From positions 178,772 through 242,771 of the forward strand of contig NZ_JAQBOF010000029.1 in assembly GCF_028288185.1 (NCBI RefSeq): DNA of 64,000 nucleotides, written 5' to 3'. Of this stretch, positions 9,575 to 18,278 are shown in pieces (position 1 is the first letter of the stretch; each line of letters starts with the position of its first letter). Both the position numbers and the translations under genes were made by a program. The stretch comes from Mucilaginibacter sp. (lineage in GTDB: Bacteria > Bacteroidota > Bacteroidia > Sphingobacteriales > Sphingobacteriaceae). Under the pieces are notes generated by a model. That model was not told the DNA's origin. It saw only the letters and a list, made by a program, of their open reading frames with translations, and ran no database searches.

Positions 9575-10141
9575 TTAATGAAAAATATAAAGCAGGTAAA
9601 CCAGGATACCGAGTTTGACACGCAAGTGATGAAGCGCGCGCTTCATTTGCGTGTTAACGGTATGTTCCGAGATACCCAGTTGCTCCGCAATTTCCTTACT
9701 GGAAAGGTATTGTTTACGCTTGAGAATATAAATTTCCCGCATCTTAGGCGGCATAGCGGCAATTTCCTTTTCTATAAGCGCGATTAACTCATTCTCCCGC
9801 AACAAAAAGTCAGTTTCGGCGCTATCAACCTTCACGTACCGGTTCGCATACGCCGTCCTGATTGTCCGGTGTTTAAAAATATCCAGCACTCGGTTCAGCA
9901 CCAATTTATATAAATACCCCTGTAAAGTCGTTTTGAGTTCGAAATCTGCGCGTTTGTTCCACAGCGCAATAAAAACCTCCTGCACTACATCCTGCGCCTC
10001 CAGCTTATCCTGCAACTTTCGGAAGGCATAACTATATAACAGCGCATCATACCGCAGGTACAATTCCTCAAAAGCAGTTTCCTGGTCCTGTTTTACCAAG
10101 TCCAGCAATTCCTGATCAGAAAGGGTCTCCAGCGCTGCCAT
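9575..10141 (-). CDS. ECF-type RNA polymerase sigma factor (Bacteroidota expansion family)
   Basis: The 188-residue protein has the two-domain ECF layout. Region 2 (about 22-88) contains DVVQEVFIALW, and region 4 (about 120-175) contains a helix-turn-helix with SSKEIAEQLGISEHTVNTQM. It belongs to the group that works with FecR anti-sigma factors and SusC receptors in Bacteroidota. The most likely partner is the FecR at 3765-4877, now displaced by the 4965-9457 cassette. It lies 62 bases downstream of the RpoD-like gene on the same strand and could be read through from the serC operon. Confidence 0.92.
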   Translation of the reverse strand: MAALETLSDQELLDLVKQDQETAFEELYLRYDALLYSYAFRKLQDKLEAQDVVQEVFIALWNKRADFELKTTLQGYLYKLVLNRVLDIFKHRTIRTAYANRYVKVDSAETDFLLRENELIALIEKEIAAMPPKMREIYILKRKQYLSSKEIAEQLGISEHTVNTQMKRALHHLRVKLGILVYLLYIFH

Positions 10142-10203
10142 AGCATTAATCGTCTGACGAATTTACCGAAATAATTACAGCAAAGGAAATAACCCAATGT
10201 AAA

Positions 10204-11067
10204 TTAGCTGTTAAGCTTTGCCAATTCCTGCGCGGCGGGTTCCAGCCGCAGTTTTTCGAGCGCCCGTTTTCGGATATAATGCACACTCGGGATGCTCATG
10301 CCGATCAACTCCGCAATAGTAGCCGGCGTCTGTTCCATTTCGCCACAAAGGCCATAGGTCAGTTTGAGCACCTCGCTTTCCTGTTCGGTTAAACGAGTTA
10401 ATAGTTCTTCCAGTTCCTGCGCGATCATTAATTTCTGTATCAACTGATCCGCTGGTGCATCGGTGCAAGCCGTCCGGTCCAATGGACCGTAAGCCTCATT
10501 GTCCAAATTATAGGTAGCATCATAAGAAGTGGTATTCGGCGCAAAATACAAAGCATCGGCTACATGCACCGGGTTTTCTTTCATAAAACCGGCCAGTTCC
10601 TCCGTCGTCGGTTGCCGTTCCTGCTGCTGCTCCCAACAGGCCGCCGCCTTATTGGTCTTGGTCAATACATTCACCAGGTTTTGCGGCAAGCGGATTATCC
10701 GCGATTGTTCGCTGATCGCCGCCAGCATACTTTGCCTGATCCACCATACGGCGTACGAAATAAATTTAAAACCCCGGCTTTCGTCGAATTTCAATGCTGC
10801 CTGGATCAAGCCCAAATTTCCCTCGCTGATCAAATCCGCCAAAGGCAAACCCTGGTGCTGGTACTTCTTTGCCACGGAAACCACAAAACGCAGGTTCGTG
10901 CAAACCAGCCTATCCAGCGCAACCTTATCGCCTGCTTTGATGCGCCGCGCCAGCGCTACCTCTTCTTCCTGGGTCAGTAGCCCAAGCTTCCCGACCTCGT
11001 TAAAATAAGCGGCTACCGAGCGTGTTTCCTCGTTGGTGATACTTTGACCGATCTGCAATTCCCTCAT
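10204..11067 (-). CDS. RpoD/SigA-like sigma-70 factor, element-borne paralogue
   Basis: At 287 residues this has the length of the short primary sigma factors of Bacteroidota. It starts with the family's MREL..SITNEE pattern, and regions 2.1-2.4 are well conserved (NLRFVVSVAKKYQ; FKFISYAVWWIRQ). The middle (about 140-215) and region 4.2 are much less so: where primary sigma factors carry the T-R-E-R-V-R-Q-I recognition helix, this one reads SIPSVHYIRKRALEKLR. It may therefore share -7 recognition with the housekeeping factor but read a different upstream element; that is inference. Its start overlaps the stop of the threonine dehydrogenase-like gene (ATGA), so it is the last gene of a coupled four-gene operon. 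Confidence 0.88.
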   Translation of the reverse strand: MRELQIGQSITNEETRSVAAYFNEVGKLGLLTQEEEVALARRIKAGDKVALDRLVCTNLRFVVSVAKKYQHQGLPLADLISEGNLGLIQAALKFDESRGFKFISYAVWWIRQSMLAAISEQSRIIRLPQNLVNVLTKTNKAAACWEQQQERQPTTEELAGFMKENPVHVADALYFAPNTTSYDATYNLDNEAYGPLDRTACTDAPADQLIQKLMIAQELEELLTRLTEQESEVLKLTYGLCGEMEQTPATIAELIGMSIPSVHYIRKRALEKLRLEPAAQELAKLNS

Positions 11068-12056
11068 GGTTCATCCAGCCGCGTGAATACATAATTATCA
11101 TCACAAAACTTCACCGTTTGTTTAGGGTTCAAATTCGCCAGCATATCAGCGACCATAGTTTCCAGGGTATAGGCTGGTTGCCAGCCCCATTCCTCCCGCG
11201 CCTGTGTATCCCTGATACTGGCCGGCCAGCTATCGGCGATTACCTGCCGGTGATCCGGTTCATAAGCCATCGTAAAGCCGGGAATATGCCGCCTGATCGC
11301 CGCGGCGATATCGCAAGGTGCAAAGCTCATACCCGCCAGATTATAGGACGTCCGGATCTTGATACTTTCTTCGGGTGCCTCCATCAGCTTCAGCGTCGCG
11401 CGCACTGCGTCTTCCATATACAGCATCGGGAGGCAGGTATCTTCTTTCAGAAAACAGGTATAATGGTTTTGTTGGATGGCCTGGTGAAAGATGTCGATGG
11501 CATAATCCGTTGTGCCGCCGCCAGGCTTGGCTGCGTGCGAGATCAGGCCGGGATAACGCAGGCTGCGTACATCCACGCCGAATTTTTCAAAATAATAGCT
11601 GCACCAGGACTCGCCGGCCCTTTTGCTGATCCCATACATAGTCGTGGGTTCGATCCGCGTATTTTGCGGGCAATTATACCGTGGCGAACCCGGGCCGAAT
11701 ACGGCGATGCTCGACGGCCAGAAAACTTTGTCCAGGTGCTGCGCCGCGGCGATCTTCAGTACATTGATCAGGCCCTGCATATTGAGTTCCCAGGCCAGGT
11801 GAATATTTTGTTCGCCCGTTGCCGAAAGAATGGCGGCCAATAAATAGACCTGCGTAACCTGTTCCTTACGTACCAGGTCCGCCATCGCGCCGAAATTCAG
11901 CACATCAAGCTGCACATAGGGACCGCTGGTATTATCCTGCGGTTTCTGATCCGCTGCAATAACTTGCTCGGTACCGAATTTTTGTCGTAAGGCGACGGTT
12001 AACTCGGTACCGAGCTGCCCGCAGGCGCCGATCACCAAAATTTTAGTAAGCTTCAT
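11064..12056 (-). CDS. SDR-type L-threonine 3-dehydrogenase-like NAD-dependent epimerase/dehydratase
   Basis: The 330-residue protein has an N-terminal Rossmann motif (GACGQLG, residues 10-16) and the SDR active-site pair Tyr141-x3-Lys145 (MYGISK). The stretch GGTTDYAIDIF and overall length match the epimerase-like threonine dehydrogenases that oxidise L-threonine to 2-amino-3-oxobutyrate. The usual partner, 2-amino-3-ketobutyrate CoA ligase, is not in the window. Its start overlaps the end of the DUF1015 gene by 14 bases, and its stop overlaps the start of the sigma gene. Another sugar-nucleotide substrate cannot be ruled out. Confidence 0.82.
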   Translation of the reverse strand: MKLTKILVIGACGQLGTELTVALRQKFGTEQVIAADQKPQDNTSGPYVQLDVLNFGAMADLVRKEQVTQVYLLAAILSATGEQNIHLAWELNMQGLINVLKIAAAQHLDKVFWPSSIAVFGPGSPRYNCPQNTRIEPTTMYGISKRAGESWCSYYFEKFGVDVRSLRYPGLISHAAKPGGGTTDYAIDIFHQAIQQNHYTCFLKEDTCLPMLYMEDAVRATLKLMEAPEESIKIRTSYNLAGMSFAPCDIAAAIRRHIPGFTMAYEPDHRQVIADSWPASIRDTQAREEWGWQPAYTLETMVADMLANLNPKQTVKFCDDNYVFTRLDEP

Positions 12057-13182
12057 AAGCTAAAGGTTCGTGTTGATAGAGGATTAAACCATAAGGCACT
12101 TTGGGGTCGATCCAGGTCGACTTCGGCGGCAGGATCTCGCCAGCACGGGCGACCGCCAGCAGTTCGGTAACGGCCATAGGGTAAAGCGTAAAAGCGACCG
12201 AGCAGGGATGTTCCGCTATAAACGCCAATAGCGCCGTCATCGCCTGCCCGCCGCCGATACATTTTAAACGCGGGTCCGCCTTAGGGTCGCTGATCCCAAA
12301 AAAAGGCCACAACACGCGGTCCTGTAAGATCGCCGCGTCGACACCGCCTTCCTTGGCTGTTAACTCATAACAAGCGCCACCAATCAGCATGCCGAACTGG
12401 TGTTTTTTTGTAGGCCTGACCAATTCTTTGGTGGACCGAATAGCGAAATTCCAGGACAATTGCTGGAGTAACCTGGCCGTATCTACCGGCGCTGCCAATA
12501 TAACTGCCCGATGATAATCCCGGCTCCGTAACTCGGTAGCGGACATATATAAAGTAGACAGGCTATCATAGACCGGTTTGCCAAAACTCTTAATGTCGCC
12601 GCTTAATTCAGCAGCCGATTCCAGCCGGTGATGACCGTCTGCCACATAGACCGGGCCAAGCCGGGCGAAAGCGTCGATCAATGGCTGGCAATCTTCCACT
12701 CGCCAAAGACGGTGATTGCCTTGTTCATCTATCAAGCTACTGAAAGCTGGTTCACATTTGAAGGTGCTGATCATTTGGTCAATTTCCGCATCGGGTACAT
12801 AGGTCAGTAAAACCGGGCTGCCTTCCAGCCGGGTATGTGCGCGATAATTTTTCAGGCGGCGGACACTGTCCTTCAGCGTCAGTTCATGCCGTTTGATCCG
12901 GCCGCTCCGGTAATCTTCTAAGGCCGTCAGCGCCCAGATACCCGTCTGGCGATAGGCAGGGTGTTCCATTTCATAGATATAGATCGCCGGTGTTTCCTCT
13001 TTTAACAGTTGGCCGCTCTTCAGCAGTTCCCGCAACGTCTCTTGAATATCCGAGTAGGCTGCGATTTGTCCTTCCGGCGTTTCGGGACGCGCCCGCGCGC
13101 CCGCTTCCAGCAAGTCTTTTAACTGCCCGGTTAGCTCCGCATGAGCGGGCCGTATCGCCCTAAAAGGTTTAATGGTTGCCAT
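12043..13182 (-). CDS. DUF1015 family protein
   Basis: The 379-residue protein opens with the family signature (KPFRAIRP) and contains YVADGHHR at about 198-205, typical of DUF1015. Members frequently sit beside serA/serC, as here, and are thought to be linked to serine metabolism, although a biochemical role is not settled. It overlaps both neighbours by 14 bases (SerC upstream, threonine dehydrogenase-like downstream), so translation of the three is probably coupled. No membrane span or signal peptide is seen. Confidence 0.85.
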   Translation of the reverse strand: MATIKPFRAIRPAHAELTGQLKDLLEAGARARPETPEGQIAAYSDIQETLRELLKSGQLLKEETPAIYIYEMEHPAYRQTGIWALTALEDYRSGRIKRHELTLKDSVRRLKNYRAHTRLEGSPVLLTYVPDAEIDQMISTFKCEPAFSSLIDEQGNHRLWRVEDCQPLIDAFARLGPVYVADGHHRLESAAELSGDIKSFGKPVYDSLSTLYMSATELRSRDYHRAVILAAPVDTARLLQQLSWNFAIRSTKELVRPTKKHQFGMLIGGACYELTAKEGGVDAAILQDRVLWPFFGISDPKADPRLKCIGGGQAMTALLAFIAEHPCSVAFTLYPMAVTELLAVARAGEILPPKSTWIDPKVPYGLILYQHEPLAYEAY

Positions 13183-14227
13183 AGGTGCTCATACAATTCA
13201 CCAAAGCCTGCACGCTCGCATACGGCAAAGCATTATATAAAGAGGCCCTAAAGCCGCCAACGGTGCGGTAACCCCGGATACCGACCATGCCCTGCGCCGC
13301 CGCATAAGCTAAAAAGTCCGCTTCCCGGCTTTCGTCCTGCATCCGGAATGTCACATTCATTACCGAGCGATGCGGCCTTTCGGCCAACCCATAAAACAGC
13401 GGGTTGCGGTCAATTTCATCATATAACAACTGGGCCTTGGCCTGGTTCTCCAGGCAGGCGAATTTCACCCCGCCGCGGTCTTTCAGCCAGCGCAAATTCA
13501 GCATCGCTGCATAGATCGAAAAAACCGGCGGCGTATTATACAGCGAACCATTGTCCCGGTAGACCCGGTAATCCAGCATCGAGGGTACCGCGTGGTTGAC
13601 CCTGTCTAAAAAACTGTTTTTGGCAATCACTAGCGTCATACCGGCGGGCCCCATATTCTTTTGCGCGCCGGCATAGATCAAAGCGAATTGGCGAACATCC
13701 ACCTTCCGGCTAAATATATCCGAAGACATATCGCAAATGACCGGCACGCCCGTTTCCGGGAAGGCAAACATCTCGGTGCCTTCAATGGTGTTATTGCTCG
13801 TACAATGGAAATAAGCCGAGTCTGCCGGTATCGTGTAGTCCGTTGGTATATACGTGTGCCCCGAAGCGACTATCTGGACGTCGCCAAATAAGCGCGCTTC
13901 TTTAATGGCCTTTTCGCCGAAATAACCGCCATCCAAATAAGCGGCGGTTTTACCGCTGCCTTGGAGGAAATTCATCGCCACCATGCAAAATTGCATACTG
14001 GCCCCGCCCTGTAGAAACAGCACGCTATAATCCTCCGGAACGTCCAGTAGTTCGCGCACCAGGTTTTCAGTTTCTTTAACGACCTCCTCGAATTCCGGCG
14101 AGCGGTGCGAGATTTCTAAAACGGATAAGCCGGCCTTGTCCCAGCGTTTAACGGCTAAGGCGGCCTGGTCCAAAACGGGTTGCGGCAGAATGCAGGGTCC
14201 TGCACCAAAATTGTGTTTTTGTAGCAT
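13169..14227 (-). CDS. serC: Phosphoserine aminotransferase
   Basis: PLP-dependent class V aminotransferase that converts 3-phosphohydroxypyruvate and glutamate to O-phosphoserine, and can act on the 4-phosphothreonine precursor in pyridoxal phosphate synthesis. HNFGAGPCILP at the N-terminus, HRSPEF, the LQGGAS loop and the PLP lysine Lys190 in AGAQKNMGP are all present, and the 352-residue length is normal. The reading frame extends 28 codons upstream, but the ATG at 14227 gives the family's standard N-terminus. First gene of a four-gene overlapping operon with DUF1015, threonine dehydrogenase-like and RpoD-like genes. A second copy on a mobile element is unusual, since the host will normally have its own serC. 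Confidence 0.93.
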   Translation of the reverse strand: MLQKHNFGAGPCILPQPVLDQAALAVKRWDKAGLSVLEISHRSPEFEEVVKETENLVRELLDVPEDYSVLFLQGGASMQFCMVAMNFLQGSGKTAAYLDGGYFGEKAIKEARLFGDVQIVASGHTYIPTDYTIPADSAYFHCTSNNTIEGTEMFAFPETGVPVICDMSSDIFSRKVDVRQFALIYAGAQKNMGPAGMTLVIAKNSFLDRVNHAVPSMLDYRVYRDNGSLYNTPPVFSIYAAMLNLRWLKDRGGVKFACLENQAKAQLLYDEIDRNPLFYGLAERPHRSVMNVTFRMQDESREADFLAYAAAQGMVGIRGYRTVGGFRASLYNALPYASVQALVNCMSTYGNH

Positions 14228-14510
14228 GGTTGATAGTCTTTGGTGAAGTAAAGGTTGGCGGTTATGGTCAGAAAAACTACACACTAACCCATATTTAGAA
14301 AAAACACCCATGAAAACAGATTTTCATGGGTGTTTCGACTTTTTGACCTTCAAAATCGCCCTGGTCATAGCAAATTTGCGCTTTCACAACCATGCATTTA
14401 TACACTAAGTCCACCAAAATGAAATGCCTAAAGTTGCTTATTCCGTTCATTTCACTTTACTTTGGTCAAAACAAGAAGTTAATAAATTATGTATTTTATA
14501 CACTAAGCCT
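14228..14510. promoter_or_regulatory. Divergent control region between serC and fbp
   Basis: This 283-base gap drives two divergent operons. It contains a perfect 15-bp inverted repeat with a 4-base loop (14302-14316 and 14321-14335; core ACACCCATGAAAA) and two perfect 13-bp direct repeats, TTTATACACTAAG, at 14397-14409 and 14495-14507, the second ending 3 bases before the fbp ATG. A related ACACACTAA occurs at 14279-14287. These are candidate operator sites, possibly for the Lrp-type regulator encoded just downstream. Function is inferred from position and symmetry only. Confidence 0.6.
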
Positions 14511-15518
14511 ATGCCGGAATTTAAAACTTTAGGACAATTTATCATTGAGAAACAGGCCGACTTCCCTTATGCCAAGGGCGAGCTTTCCCGGTTGCTGCGC
14601 GACATCGGTATCGCCGCCAAGATCGTTAACCGGGAAGTGAACAAGGCCGGCCTGATGGATATCCTCGGGCAGGCCGGCAGCACCAATATCCAGGGCGAGA
14701 GCCAGCAAAAACTGGATGTCTACGCCAACGAGCAATTCATTTCCGCACTCCGTTGCGGCGGTGAATGCTGTGTCGTTGCCTCTGAAGAAAATGAGGATTT
14801 TATCCGGATCGATGACCAGGCAAACTATGTGGTTGCCATCGATCCGCTGGACGGCTCTTCCAATATTGATGTGAATGTGGCGGTCGGCACCATCTTTTCG
14901 ATCTATCGCCGCAAATCCACCGGCGCAGCCATACTCAGCGATGTGCTGCAAAACGGCACCGAGCAAGTAGCCGCCGGTTATATTATTTATGGCTCCTCCA
15001 CCATGCTGGTTTATACCACCGGCAAGGGCGTCAACGGCTTTACACTCGATCCTTCCATCGGTGAATTCTGTTTATCGCATCCCAACCTACAAATACCCAA
15101 AGACGGCACCATTTATTCCATCAATGAAGGCAATTACGTACATTTCCCGACCGGGGTCAAACAATATATCAAGTACTGCCAGGTCGAAGACCCAGCCACC
15201 GGCCGTCCCTATACCTCCCGTTATATCGGTTCCATGGTAGCGGATGTCCACCGCAACCTCATTAAGGGCGGCATCTTTATTTACCCGGTAACCGCTGCCG
15301 CGCCCAACGGCAAACTGCGCCTGGTCTATGAATGCAACCCGATGGCCTTTGTCATCGAGCAGGCCGGCGGCAGAGCTACCAACGGCAAAGACCGCATCCT
15401 GGAATTGGGTGTGGCGGAATTACACCAGCGTTCGCCTATCTTTATCGGCTCAGAAAAAATGGTATTGCAGGCCGAAGCCGGCCTACTCACTTTTAATGAT
15501 AATCAATATGATCAATAA
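14511..15518 (+). CDS. fbp: Class 1 fructose-1,6-bisphosphatase
   Basis: Hydrolyses fructose 1,6-bisphosphate to fructose 6-phosphate in gluconeogenesis. The metal and substrate motifs are intact: SEENED at 91-96, [10 protein letters not shown] at 111-120, and a C-terminal [10 protein letters not shown] and EQAGGRA. The 335-residue length is normal. The frame is open 29 codons further upstream, but the ATG at 14511 gives the standard N-terminus and follows the second TTTATACACTAAG repeat. The stop overlaps the start of the Lrp-type gene, so the two are coupled. Confidence 0.94.
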   Translation: MPEFKTLGQFIIEKQADFPYAKGELSRLLRDIGIAAKIVNREVNKAGLMDILGQAGSTNIQGESQQKLDVYANEQFISALRCGGECCVVASEENEDFIRIDDQANYVVAIDPLDGSSNIDVNVAVGTIFSIYRRKSTGAAILSDVLQNGTEQVAAGYIIYGSSTMLVYTTGKGVNGFTLDPSIGEFCLSHPNLQIPKDGTIYSINEGNYVHFPTGVKQYIKYCQVEDPATGRPYTSRYIGSMVADVHRNLIKGGIFIYPVTAAAPNGKLRLVYECNPMAFVIEQAGGRATNGKDRILELGVAELHQRSPIFIGSEKMVLQAEAGLLTFNDNQYDQ

Positions 15519-16005
15519 CCAACTCGACCCGACCGATATCGGCCTGCTAAGCCTGCTGCAGAACGATGCGCGCCTGACCCATAAAGAATTAGGCGAGCGC
15601 CTGCATAAAACCGTGACCCCGATCCACCTCCGCGTGCGCAAACTCGAAGAAGAAGGGTATATCAAACGTTACTCGGCCATCGTCGACCCCAAAAAGATCG
15701 GGCGCGGCCTGATCGCCTATACCCAGGTGCAGTTAAAACAGCATTCCCAGGAAAGCCTGCAAAACTTCCAGCTCGAAGTTGTCAAACTGACCGAGATCAT
15801 GGAGTGCTATCATATGACCGGGGCCTTTGATTTCCTGTTGAAGGTAGCCATCAAAGATATGGATGAGTATAACCTGCTGGTTATGAACAAACTGTCCAAA
15901 CTGCCTGATGTCGGCATGATGCAGAGCTTCTTTGTGATGTCAGAAGCCAAGAATGAAACCGCCTATGACCTGGCTAGCCTACTGCCTGGTTCAAAGCCAC
16001 AATAG
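15508..16005 (+). CDS. Lrp/AsnC-family transcriptional regulator
   Basis: The 165-residue protein has an N-terminal winged helix-turn-helix (about 5-60: [19 protein letters not shown], then [16 protein letters not shown]) and a C-terminal ligand-sensing RAM/ACT-like domain (about 68-150). Such proteins bind DNA as octamers or dimers and respond to amino acids. ATG 15508 is chosen; ATG 15496 is an in-frame alternative. It overlaps the fbp stop and its own 3' end overlaps the convergent aspartate kinase gene by 32 bases. Location among amino-acid genes suggests it controls this cargo; that is inference. Confidence 0.9.
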   Translation: MINNQLDPTDIGLLSLLQNDARLTHKELGERLHKTVTPIHLRVRKLEEEGYIKRYSAIVDPKKIGRGLIAYTQVQLKQHSQESLQNFQLEVVKLTEIMECYHMTGAFDFLLKVAIKDMDEYNLLVMNKLSKLPDVGMMQSFFVMSEAKNETAYDLASLLPGSKPQ

Positions 16006-17338
16006 CCGTTTTAAATTGCTCACGGGCGATCAAAAACTGAATATTGACCTTTCCCTTGGCTACACCGGTACTAATAATATTAATATCTGCCTTAGCCAAA
16101 GCCGTAGCGGCCTTGGCTAACAACCCTGGCTGATCCATATTCGTCCCTAATAGACATACCATCGCTACCGGCTCATAGCTCACTTTTTCAAAAGATCGCT
16201 GCAAATCGCCGATCAATTCCTGTTTGAAATCACTTTCCCAGATCACAATGGTAATACTATTCGCACTGGTCGTTTTAAACGTATAGCTGATACCGTGATT
16301 GAAAAACAACTGCATGATCTGCAGATCACTGCCCACATTACCTGTCATCAATGGGTCGTAAATATCAATGAGCAATTGTTGGTCAGTACCGGTAATGACC
16401 TCTACCCTTTTGATCTTCGACACATAGTCTTTGGTGATCAGCGTTCCCGGATGTTCCGGCTCAAACGTATTCTTGATCCGCAGGTGAATACCTGCCATTT
16501 CCAATGGCTTCGCCGCCTTAGGATGAATCGCCTCCATCCCCACATCCGCCAGTTGGTCAGCAATATCATAATTCGTATTACCCACTGGTTTCACATTATC
16601 CAACCCGACCAAACCTGGGTCTGCCGTACTTAAATGGTACTCTTTATGAATAATTGCCTCCTGAGGCTTTAATATCTCTGCAATTTTGGAGAAGGTTACT
16701 TCCGAATAGCCGCGGTCAAACTCCCGCATGATGCCTTCAGTACCTTTCGCGTAACCGGTAGCGATGCAAATCGTTTGGCTCAAATCTATAGCCTCAAATG
16801 CGTCTTTAATACGTTCGCTAATGGTTAATGGCCGACTATCGCTCGAACCCGCCAAGTCAATTAAATCTACTTTGAGCCCTTTAGCTTGCAAAATACTTGC
16901 TAATACATAAGCCGAATGGCCCTCCCCGATCGAAGCCAAAATCTCCCTTGCAGCTAACAGTATACCTTCATTCAGATAACCCGAAGCCAGCATGGTTACC
17001 GCGCTATCTAAATAAACCAACGCCTGTCCGATCATACCTTCGACTACTTCGTTGGCCTCGGCAATATCCAGGCCCAGGTACTCATATTGTTTATTGAGTT
17101 CCTTCAAATAGGTTGTCACTTCATTCAACGCCGTGCGAAAATCTTCACCATTAGCTAAACGATGGTAAACACCCGGGGCTTTGGTCTTCTTATTCTCCAG
17201 CAATAAATTGGTAACACCAGAAAACGCGGATACTACGAATACCCGGCCGGTTAGCTGGTTATCATAGTAAATAATATTATCGATCACTTCTTTCAGGGCG
17301 CTCATGGAAGTGCCGCCGATCTTTTCAACAGTTAGCAT
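15974..17338 (-). CDS. Aspartate kinase resembling the ectoine-cluster (Ask_Ect) type
   Basis: Phosphorylates L-aspartate, the first step towards threonine, methionine, lysine and, in some bacteria, ectoine. The N-terminus VEKIGGTSMS carries the kinase signature. The central FDRGYSEVTF, IIHKEYHLS-ADP and GMEAIHPKAAK blocks resemble what I remember of the Ask enzymes of ectoine clusters rather than the usual housekeeping form. ACT-like regulatory repeats occupy roughly residues 310-454. No ectA, ectB or ectC is in the window. The gene is convergent with and overlaps the Lrp-type gene, and its start faces the tra operon. Confidence 0.88.
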   Translation of the reverse strand: MLTVEKIGGTSMSALKEVIDNIIYYDNQLTGRVFVVSAFSGVTNLLLENKKTKAPGVYHRLANGEDFRTALNEVTTYLKELNKQYEYLGLDIAEANEVVEGMIGQALVYLDSAVTMLASGYLNEGILLAAREILASIGEGHSAYVLASILQAKGLKVDLIDLAGSSDSRPLTISERIKDAFEAIDLSQTICIATGYAKGTEGIMREFDRGYSEVTFSKIAEILKPQEAIIHKEYHLSTADPGLVGLDNVKPVGNTNYDIADQLADVGMEAIHPKAAKPLEMAGIHLRIKNTFEPEHPGTLITKDYVSKIKRVEVITGTDQQLLIDIYDPLMTGNVGSDLQIMQLFFNHGISYTFKTTSANSITIVIWESDFKQELIGDLQRSFEKVSYEPVAMVCLLGTNMDQPGLLAKAATALAKADINIISTGVAKGKVNIQFLIAREQFKTAIVALNQAVG

Positions 17339-17482
17339 GAGGCGAAACTAAATAATTCCGCGCAAAAAACTTCCACCCTTACCGAACCTAAACGACCACA
17401 AAACTTCGCCCACCTTGCCGCCTACGGTGGAAATATCTATTTGGCCGCTCCGCAATTTTGGACTCACCAAATACAAAAACTT

Positions 17483-17983
17483 ATGCTACATGCGATCTCC
17501 TGGCAGCAATATATGACTGCCGTACTCTTACTCACCGCCGCCTGGTACACCTACGTCGGCCTTACTTATTATCGGCCTGAATTGCGCAACTTATTGCCTA
17601 AGAAAGCGGCAGATACCATGCCACTTGTTGCCTTGGCTCCTATGCGTGCCGTCATCGGTGGCATCCAGCCCGATGCCGGTACGGCAAGCGCCGATCCCGA
17701 TGAGCTCATCTTTAGCCCGGGCGAGCCCGACGACATCAGTGAAGCCACGCTGCCCAAAGGCCCGTCAGATGACCTCTTAGCGGAAGCAATCACCTTGGCC
17801 GGCGCATCCGGGACAAAAGCCGATTTCCTGTCGCTCTTGCAGGTACTATTGGATAAGTATGAAATCTACCGCGACGAGATCAGCTTACCGGCTTTTACAG
17901 CGGAACTACTAACCCAACAATTACCTTTTGAATTATTTGAACACGACCTGGACCTGCACTGGCCAGCCGAAAATTATGCGTAA
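17483..17983 (+). CDS. Small membrane protein at head of tra operon (unknown)
   Basis: The 166-residue protein has one N-terminal hydrophobic segment (about residues 10-28: TAVLLLTAAWYTYVGLTYY) followed by an acidic Pro/Asp-rich region and a helical C-terminus. The upstream in-frame TTG at 17441 is less likely than the ATG at 17483. It stops one base before the TraE start, so it is the first gene of the conjugation operon. Proteins of this shape often precede traE in Bacteroidota elements; I do not know its function. Confidence 0.7.
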   Translation: MLHAISWQQYMTAVLLLTAAWYTYVGLTYYRPELRNLLPKKAADTMPLVALAPMRAVIGGIQPDAGTASADPDELIFSPGEPDDISEATLPKGPSDDLLAEAITLAGASGTKADFLSLLQVLLDKYEIYRDEISLPAFTAELLTQQLPFELFEHDLDLHWPAENYA

Positions 17984-17984
17984 T

Positions 17985-18278
17985 ATGAAAAAGACCCTCT
18001 TAGTTATCAGCCTGATTTTAATTTCAGGTATCTGCCTGGCCCAAGACGGGAACGCGGGCATCAACGAAGCGACCACCCAGGTCAAAAGTTACTTTTCCAC
18101 CGGCACCAATTTGATGTATGCCATCGGCGCCATTGTCGGCCTGGTCGGCGCGATCAAAGTGTATAAAAAATGGAACGATGGCGAACATGACACCGGTAAA
18201 GTTGCCAGTAGCTGGTTTGGCAGCTGCATCTTTTTAGTGGTCGTTGCAACCGTACTTAAATCCTTCTTTGGCGTATGA
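17985..18278 (+). CDS. traE: Conjugative transposon protein TraE (DUF4134)
   Basis: The 97-residue protein has an N-terminal signal segment ending near SGICLAQ, then two hydrophobic spans (about 42-60 and 75-94) separated by a KVYKKWNDGEHD loop, the standard DUF4134 TraE layout (VirB2/VirB3 region of type IV secretion systems). ATG 17985 gives the usual signal peptide. It overlaps traF by 4 bases. Confidence 0.9.
   Translation: MKKTLLVISLILISGICLAQDGNAGINEATTQVKSYFSTGTNLMYAIGAIVGLVGAIKVYKKWNDGEHDTGKVASSWFGSCIFLVVVATVLKSFFGV

Noticed and set aside
10529..11008. Long open frame opposite the RpoD-like sigma gene
   Set aside because: It is antisense to a clearly conserved gene and its translation has no recognisable domain; a product of GC-rich codon structure.
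11118..11843. 241-codon open frame opposite the threonine dehydrogenase-like gene
   Set aside because: Same reason; the sense strand carries Rossmann and SDR motifs, the antisense frame none.
15974..17338. Ectoine biosynthesis locus
   Set aside because: Only the kinase resembles the ectoine type; no ectA, ectB or ectC in the window.
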